From Puccinia triticina (Eukaryota > Basidiomycota > Pucciniomycetes > Pucciniales > Pucciniaceae): a stretch of DNA of 64,000 bases. Made by a program: the position numbers and the translations under genes. The notes below the pieces were generated by a model. That model was given only the letters and a program-made list of their open reading frames with translations. It was not told where the DNA came from and searched no databases. This document shows, piece by piece, positions 57,885 through 64,000 of the stretch (its first letter is position 1; each line of letters opens with the position of its first letter). Location: NCBI RefSeq assembly GCF_026914185.1, contig NC_070564.1:4278001-4342000 (forward strand), in the 5' to 3' direction.

Positions 57885-58245
57885 TCCCTCAATGAATGGA
57901 ATGGACTGGCCATCAAGGGGATTGTGTACCCCTCTCAATGACCAGTTGGTGCCAACCATCCAGGGTGTAGTGAGTTCTTCTCAAAGGCCAGTATGGACTA
58001 GTCATTGAAGGGAGTGTGTACCACTAGCAATGAACGGCCAGTACTGGCCTTCAAGGGGAGTGCATACTGAGATACTCCTCCCAATTTCCAGTCAGTATGG
58101 CCTTCAAGAGGGTAACAGTTTCTTGGCTGTACCGTCTGTTGAGACAGCAGCATATCACACTGGATAGCCAGTCCTTTCTGGTCATCAGGAGGAGATACAC
58201 ACTCCCCTCAATGAGCAGAAAAGATGGGGAATCTCCTGATGGCAG
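57885..58245. repeat. ATGACC-type hairpin array, locus F
   Basis: Diverged units such as CCCTCAATGAATGGAATGG, GTACCCCTCTCAATGACCAG, and TCATTGAAGGGAGTGTGTAC alternate with inverted forms. Confidence 0.55.
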
Positions 58246-58709
58246 GAACATTGTGAGAATAAAAGCTGGTAAGTCAGTAGAAATGTTGGCTAACCGCCTC
58301 CTTCAAGATTATGTGTCCGGGCTGTGTGATTGTTGGTGACTTGGCTCCGCACTGCTACTTTCCGCTAGCCTTCAGCACTCTTCTCTGAGCCTGATCTATA
58401 GCGCAATAATCTGCAAGTGAATAAAGCTTTGTGTTCCGCAAGTAACTCTCAAAAGTAAAGATAAAGGTCCGCATATCTCTCCTACTACTCTGGTACGTTG
58501 TGGTGGTTGCTTGGTGCGGGGCGCCAAAGTGTCTGATAAGGTTCGGGCGCGCGGCTGCGGCGGGGCATGAGGGCTCCGCAGGCGGTTGGGGCGGCGCAGG
58601 ATCTTCAAGCGGCGGAGGCGGAGCTCATAGGCTGGGCGTGGAGTAGGGGTGTAAATGGGCTGGGTTTGGGTTGGAAAATGGTGCCCAAACCCAATCCAAC
58701 AGTGGGCCA

Positions 58710-58970
58710 GCTACGCTAACATTAGCGCTAGCGTAGCGTAGTCTTAGCTTTTTTAAGCTACGCTACGGTGGCGCTAGTGTTAGCGGCCAGACTTTCCCGC
58801 TAACACTACTAAAATAGAAGAAAGCGCTTGTGTAGCGCTAGCGTAGCGTTAGTGGTTGTTTTTTTACAGCCGCTAATGCTACAATTTCGTCTTAATAGCA
58901 TTAGCGTAGCGGTGTTAGCTTAGAAGAAAGCTACACTAACTTTTAACGTAGATTTTGTGTACGCTAGCGC
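58710..58970. repeat. GCTACGCTAACG motif block, left
   Basis: Dense copies of TAGCGCTAGCGTAGCG and TTAGCG in both orientations; partner of 60030-60290. The two may be ends of one inner element (about 58,709-60,290) nested in the hAT element. Confidence 0.6.
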
Positions 58971-60029
58971 CGCCTGAGGAAAAAACTGGGCAGAAACAGC
59001 CCAATTTTGTCCCCGCGCAACTACAGAGATGAAACTGGGCAGAAATAACACTCCATTTTTTTCCAGCAGTCACGCAAATACAGGAAAAAAACTAGCATGT
59101 CATTTCTGCCCAGTTTCTGCCGCCCTAGCGTTGTAAGACTCAAAAGTGTTCCTGAGAACCTTTTGCTGAATGGAGAAGGGGATGATGGAGGTGCAAACTC
59201 TGCCCTTCTATGCTATCAGTCAACAAGACCCACCAAGCTATGCTTGGCAAGTTTTATTCAAGTGATAAAGTAGGTTGGCTCAAGATGAGTTGTTTGATTG
59301 ACAAGGTATAGAGTTGATGATTTATATAAGGGTTGGTTATAATTGGTAAGGGTGAATATTGGGGTGACTGTGATTGGTGAGTGATGAACTGAGGAGCTGA
59401 CAACTGGGGAGGAGAGAGCTCCTTCTATAGACAGAAGTGGAGCCCCAGAGGGCTTGTGGGTTAGGGTTTCAGCTGATCTGGACAACAGTGTGAGGGATTT
59501 TAGCTGGTGAGAGTAGATACAAATGATGTCATAATGTGTCAGGGGTACATAAATGATGTCATAAGCATGCAGTAGGGCTGCATGAAGGCTGCGTAAAGTG
59601 ACAGTAGGCTGCATTAGTTGACAGGTGGATGCAGGGGTTGCATAAATGACGTCTGAACTGCAGGATCAGTGCGGGATGACATCATAATATGGAAATAGAA
59701 GAGTACTTGATACTATGTGATGACTATAGTCTGATGGGGAGATTTATGCTTGTATCCTGTGATGTGTATAAGCATAATACTGTGATCCTTGACTTGAGGC
59801 TTGTGACAGGCTGGTGACTGGGTATGCTGAACGTGTGATGGGTGTCCATTGTCCAAGGGCGTGTAGGTTCCAATCCAGAGGGGCTCCAGTGACGCTTTGA
59901 GTTGTGACTAGGGGTAAAATTGGCCGTAGAATTCATTTCTGGGGTCCATTTGATGGTATCTTGAGGCCTAGGATGAGTAATTATGTGGCATAGAAAAAAA
60001 CTTTTTATTTTTCCACTTTTCCGTCTACC

Positions 60030-60290
60030 ACAGCGTAGCAGGAATTCATTGCACTACGCTACCGGGGGAGCAAAAATCTGTTAGCGCCTATCCCGTTACG
60101 CTAACCGTCAGCGTAGCAGATTTGCTTTTGCGCTAACGCTAAAAAAAGCGTTAGCGCAGAAAAAAAAGCTACGCTAAAGCTTGATGTTAGCGGCGTAAAA
60201 TCCCGCTAACACTACAGGAAAACTGGCCTCCTGTTAGCGCTGCTACGCTAACACTAAGTGGCCTTGTAGCGTAGCGGCCCAGCGTTGCCC
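60030..60290. repeat. GCTACGCTAACG motif block, right
   Basis: Same motif family as 58710-58970, e.g. GCGTAGCAG, CGCTAACGCTAAAAAAAGCG, GTAGCGTAGCGGCC. Confidence 0.6.
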
Positions 60291-60509
60291 AACCCGACAT
60301 GAAACCCGGGTCGGGACAAAAGTGCAGATACGCTGCCCAAACCCAACCCAATTTAGAAGGTGTTGGGTCCAGGTTGGGTCTTGGGTCAACCCAAAATTTT
60401 TTGCTCAGCATATCCCAGGAATGAGTGCCCAGTTTAAAAGCACAAGAAAAGAAAAGAAAAGCTTTGTGTATTGCTTTGAAATAGACAAAAAAGAAAAACA
60501 TGGAAATCC

Positions 60510-60932
60510 TTAATCTATGAGTTCATCTGTTTCCGAAGGGTCCGGGTATAGGCCTTCGAGTTGGTGGCTGTGGATCCAGTCTTGCCCACATATGAGAGCC
60601 TTGAGTGTTTCTGGCTTCATCCTGGTTCGGTAGTCACTGAGCACTCTCCCGCTGGTTGAGAAGGCAGATTCCAAAGCAATCAAGGTCATTGGAACCATCA
60701 GTACAGTTTTTGCCAGCTTGGAAAGGTTTGGAAATCTTCCCTGGTGGGTGCTCCACCAGGCAAGAACTGAAAACTTTTGAGATTGAGTTGCGACCGGTGG
60801 TTCTTGAAGGTACAGATCAAGCTCGTCAGTGGTTGATATGTACAGCATGGATGGCTGTGATGTATTTCTTGAAGCGCAAATCAACATTGGAAGCGTGGAC
60901 TCTGGATTGTGGAGCAACAGCCTCAGGTACAT
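60510..60932 (-). pseudogene. hAT transposase C-terminal dimerisation domain
   Basis: About 140 residues containing the hAT family C-terminal dimerisation region: ELDLYLQEPP, LAWWSTHQGRFPNLSKLAK, then IALESAFSTSGRVLSDYRTR and LICGQDWI. These are conserved positions of the domain. No catalytic core, BED zinc finger or upstream exon is visible, so it cannot be an active transposase. It sits inside a 2.49-kb element with hAT ends, fitting an internally deleted autonomous copy. Confidence 0.9.
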
Positions 60933-61189
60933 AGCTTTCCTAATTGGGTCTTAGTTTGGTTCATGGGCCGACCCAAATGGAAAAAGCCCTGCCCAAACCC
61001 AACCCAATTTTCTAATTGGGTCTCAACGGGTCGGGTTGGTTTCTCAAAGGGAGGCCAAAAGGCTGCCCAAACCCAACCCAGAACCCATTGGGTCACGGGT
61101 CTTTGCGGGTAGACCTGACCCATTTACACCCCTAGCGCGGAGCGTGCGGTCAGAGACGGCGGAGCTGTGGCGTGCGGAGCGGAGCAGAC

Positions 61190-61760
61190 TTGCTGAGTCC
61201 AGGCATTCCAGTGTGGACTATTTAGAACACCGCAGCGATTGGGGGAAGCCGTGACAGCTGAAGCGGGTTACGTCAGCGGACGTAGCTGGGGTGGAGGCGG
61301 TGTGTGGGATCCCAACACTGGCGGCTAGACAGGGGTGTGGATGATGGATGATTGGAGGTTGGGCGGCTGTCTACGGCAAGCAGTGGAGGCGCAAATGACG
61401 ACGTGGGAGCAGAGGCACGCGGCATGCGTGGGATGGAAGGAGGATTTCTATTTGTTATTCCCTTTTCTATTGGTTTATGACATGTGGCGGAGTTTTCTCA
61501 TGATTCACTTTTCTATGATGGAGCAATGGAGAGTTGTCTATATGGGGGGGGGGGGAGGAGGAGGATCTTTACGGACGGACTTTTTGGGGGAGGAATTATT
61601 ATTATTATTATTATGGTTGCGGATTCTTACTTTACTTTACTTTGCGGACTTTGATTGCAGAGGAGTTTGATTATGGCTATCTTTTTCTTTACAGAACGTT
61701 GAGCGGTGTTTTTCAGAGTGTTACTTTACTGTTCAGATTACTGTTATTATTATGATTGCT
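61190..61760 (+). repeat. Diverged repeat, copy 2 (related to 11160-11760)
   Basis: Shares GATTGGGGGAAGCCGTG and GACAGGGGTGTGGA in the same order, followed by GCGGAG-rich T-rich sequence and an ATT microsatellite near 61590. Confidence 0.45.
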
Positions 61761-62912
61761 TTGTGGTTACTTTACGTCTGCGGAGCTATCTTGATGCTTT
61801 TGTTACGCAGAGTTTGGAGTCTCCCTTGACTACTCGGGATTATCTTGCGTAGAAGAAGGCTCCACCGGAAATTTTGTCACGGTAGGACCCTTCTGACTAC
61901 CACAACGTCTGGAAGTGTAAGTACAATAATGCTAGTAATCCGTAAGATGATAGATAAGAAGATCCAAGAAGAGAAAACCCAGGGCCTCCACCCCCTGTCC
62001 TTCCCTCCACGTGCATTGCCGTTCCCACCCAATCCCGCACTAGTCCTCCAGCTCCGCCTGCTCTTCCGCACGTCACTCTCCCAGACTCCGCTCATCTCCG
62101 ACGCTTGACCTCCCACTGTCCTCTGTCTAGCCCCTGCCAGTTGATCTCTTGCCACCGGTTCCGCCCGCTGGTGGAACCCACTTTGGCTGTCGTGGCTCAC
62201 CCGCTGACGCGCCGCTGCTACCAGTCCACGTGTGTAGTCCGCCGCAGTCCAGCCCTGTCTTTTCCGCTCCGATCCAAATACCCAATCCGCAATTTGTGCA
62301 TTCCGGTCCGCGCGTGACTTTCCGTAAGCTTTCCTAGCATGCTTTTCTGACATCATCCTCAGTGCTTATGTCACCGGAAAGCACTCTGCCTGAGCCACTC
62401 TGTGCATTCCTGCCCGTGCTATCCCCGAGTGGACATTCTACCGCGCTTGCCTATATAAATCACCACAACGTCACAGACCCAACCATTGATTTGAGTGTGC
62501 TGCTCAGATGCTCTCATACAAGCCCTCTTTTTCTGGCCAAATCAATTGGAGGGATTCTGGCTTGGTTGCAGCATAGTTGAAGCCAGACACAATGATTGGG
62601 ACATGTGGTGTTACCACAAGATTTTCCCAAAGGTCTTCCAGCAGCCGGCCCCAAGGCCCCGGTGGCAGGGGAAAAAACTTGTTTGTGCCCCCGTCTTTCC
62701 AGTTTGACAACTCCTGGACGCAAGTTCAGGAGTTGTTTGCTGTTGAGGGTAACTTGGGTGACACAAGACTCAGAGAAGTTTGATGAGATGTCAATGATGC
62801 AGTCAAAGTGTAATCATCATTCAGTGAGGGGAAACAACTAGACTATATAAATGTACTATAGGCTAATTTGTTGGTGTATAGAATAGAAGCATGCTGCATA
62901 AGGAAATGCTAA
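61761..62912. other. Unannotated stretch
   Basis: Open frames on both strands at 61,877-62,356 are long because of GC-rich composition; no motif or conserved block supports either. A TATA-like CTATATAAATCACC lies near 62452. No gene called. Confidence 0.3.
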
Positions 62913-63047
62913 GGCCCTGTTTGGAGCCGATATAATTGCGCAATATAATCTGGAATTTTGTGACATCTGATCAAGTTTTGGCGGACCTGATCAGATGTCA
63001 CAGAGGATGTCAGGCAAAAACCTCATATATTGGCTCCAAACGGGGCC
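62913..63047. mobile_element. 135-bp Tourist-like MITE, TSD TAA
   Basis: Ends GGCCCTGTTTGGAGCC and GGCTCCAAACGGGGCC, flanked by TAA (62910-62912 and 63048-63050). TSD and termini fit PIF/Harbinger MITEs. Inner arms pair as TGACATCTGATCA / TGATCAGATGTCA. Confidence 0.9.
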
Positions 63048-63058
63048 TAATAATCCAA

Positions 63059-63442
63059 CGGTGGGTAGTTATGTTACCAATAACGGTAACGTAACGGTAA
63101 CATAACAGTCTTTAAGCCGTTATTGTTACAGTTACTTGTAATGGTGGTGCGCTACGTTATTGCACCATTGCTTGGACCATGTTTTTCTGTTTGTTACGTT
63201 ATCCAGGCCCGCGGCGCGCCAGATAAAGAGCTGATTGCAGCGCCAAAACGGCCCTTGAGGGCTCTTTATTGCGTTATCCAGACAATAACGTAGCGTAACG
63301 GCGTCGGAAAAAGACCCATTACGCTATCCATATGCCACTCAGACGGCCCGTTACTCGTAACGTAACGGGGCGCGGTGGATAACGCAGGTAGTTACGTTAC
63401 GCAAATAGCGCAGATAACGCAATGTAACATAACTACCCACCG
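63059..63442. mobile_element. 384-bp palindromic MITE with GTAACG motifs
   Basis: Exact 19-bp inverted ends: CGGTGGGTAGTTATGTTAC (63059-63077) and its complement at 63424-63442. The interior is full of GTAACG, CGTTAC and TAACGCA words in both orientations. No clean target duplication seen; it starts 11 bases after the Tourist-like MITE. Confidence 0.7.
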
Positions 63443-63952
63443 CTGCTAATACAATATCTCAACATGTGCACTTGGGGGCACTCAAACTAGAGTGCTCAGG
63501 TTGGTGTTTTTAGGAGTGATTTTTTTCCCTGGAGATCAGACCTGTGCAAGGTCCTGTGCAACCTGATTTTAGTTTTGAAACCCCCCACTGGTTTGTTGGC
63601 TTGCTTGGATCAGATTTTGGGGTTTGTTCCAGGAAAGAAAGAAAGCAACTAGCATTTGTCAAGTTTGCAATGTTATTTGACTCACATTGAGCTGGGTGAT
63701 TGGAGATGCTGGTGTTGTTTGTTTGATATGATTGGTGATGTCAGATCTGGGACCCTTGCAGTTTCAAAATGTCTAGATTTTTGCAGCAGGGAAATTCCAG
63801 CTTTTTTGAGTTAGCTGTGCTTGTTGATGAGGCTGTGTGCTTATGTGATCATTGGAGGTCAACAGGAACAAAAAAAAAAGAAAGAAAAAAAAAAAAAACG
63901 AGCCATATCGACATCAGAAGAAGAAAACGAAGAAAACGAACAAACGATCAAG
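63443..63952. promoter_or_regulatory. Likely upstream region of the gene at 63953
   Basis: No repeats recognised. Ends in an A-rich tract (63871-63898) and AAAC/GAA-rich sequence directly before the ATG, as often seen in 5' leaders of fungal genes. No clear TATA box. Confidence 0.3.
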
Positions 63953-64000
63953 ATGGGAAACAATCCATCCTCAAACCAGCAGAACAACAACAACACCCAC
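63953..64000 (+). CDS. Start of a protein-coding gene, cut by window end
   Basis: ATG at 63953 (context CAAGATGGG) opens 16 codons to the window edge: MGNNPSSNQQNNNNTH. Gly2 with Ser6 fits the N-myristoylation consensus (G-x-x-x-S/T), and an Asn/Gln-rich start is common in fungal regulatory proteins. The A-rich leader supports the start. The product cannot be identified from so little sequence. Confidence 0.4.
   Translation, partial: MGNNPSSNQQNNNNTH

Larger units (their letters stand above)
58644..61134. mobile_element. hAT element remnant, TSD GCG(T/C)GGAG
   Basis: Ends TAGGGGTGTAAATGGG (58644-58659) and CCCATTTACACCCCTA (61119-61134) are exact inverted copies, flanked by GCGTGGAG (58636-58643) and GCGCGGAG (61135-61142), 7 of 8 identical. 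The TAGGGGTGTAAATGG terminus occurs in Ac-like hAT elements. Subterminal CCCAAACCCAA/TTGGGTTTGGG motifs lie at both ends. Coding content is reduced to the C-terminal domain at 60510-60932. Two blocks of GCTACGCTAACG motifs lie inside. Confidence 0.85.

Noticed and set aside
61877..62356. 159-codon minus-strand open frame
   Set aside because: Overlaps comparable frames on the other strand; no motif or family resemblance; GC-rich composition explains it.

Overview
This window looks like a transposon-dense block of a basidiomycete genome, most probably a rust fungus (Pucciniales). Support: short fungal introns (about 70-90 bp), the DUF6589 family, a RecQ-like helicase family that I associate with Puccinia genomes, and gag, Ty3/Gypsy and Ty1/copia fragments of fungal type. 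The species cannot be fixed from the sequence. Almost nothing here is a normal host gene. The exceptions I can argue for are a small two-membrane-segment gene at about 14.2-15.1 kb and the first 16 codons of a gene running off the right edge at 63,953.

Layout. 1-3,823 is the right part of a large element whose fuller second copy is at about 49,207-57,800. It holds a DUF6589 gene (+) meeting a RecQ-like helicase gene (-) tail to tail. 3,824-7,210 is a patchwork of retroelement fragments: a gag-like piece, the N-terminal part of a reverse-transcriptase protein, and a Ty3/Gypsy protease/RT piece split by an 896-bp solo LTR. 7.2-14.1 kb is non-coding repeats, including candidate terminal-inverted-repeat (TIR) elements filled with short hairpins. 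15,516-16,340 is a hAT-like element made of GCGCAGCG motifs. 18-29 kb holds a tRNA-like repeat, two 216-bp CACTG MITEs, two solo LTRs, a 21-bp minisatellite and a degenerate tandemly duplicated exon. 29,648-35,411 is a complete Ty1/copia element (645-bp LTRs, TSD TTGGC). 38-41 kb has a CACTA MITE and a 1.65-kb palindrome. 42,330-48,346 is a hAT-type element (8-bp TSD TATGTAGT) with a 21-bp minisatellite inside it and a copia element (100-bp LTRs, TSD CATTA) inserted in it. 58,644-61,134 is another hAT element that keeps only the transposase dimerisation domain.

Two observations stand out. First, the DUF6589 plus RecQ-helicase pair behaves as one mobile unit. It is present twice with the same layout, has matching subterminal inverted repeats, and DUF6589 carries Asp-rich motifs of the kind seen in RNase-H-fold transposases. 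The nearest described comparison I know is the helicase-encoding Academ lineage (AcademH). Second, where repeats can be compared directly (the 3.7-kb duplication, the copia LTR pair, a 57-bp direct repeat), TCG/TTG differences are strongly over-represented, and several inactivating stops are TCGA to TTGA. This suggests context-specific C-to-T hypermutation of repeats, like that described for Microbotryum.

Many non-autonomous elements here are also built from one short self-complementary motif repeated many times, with a different motif in each family. All boundaries, target-site duplications (TSDs) and comparisons were read by eye; no alignment or database search was run.
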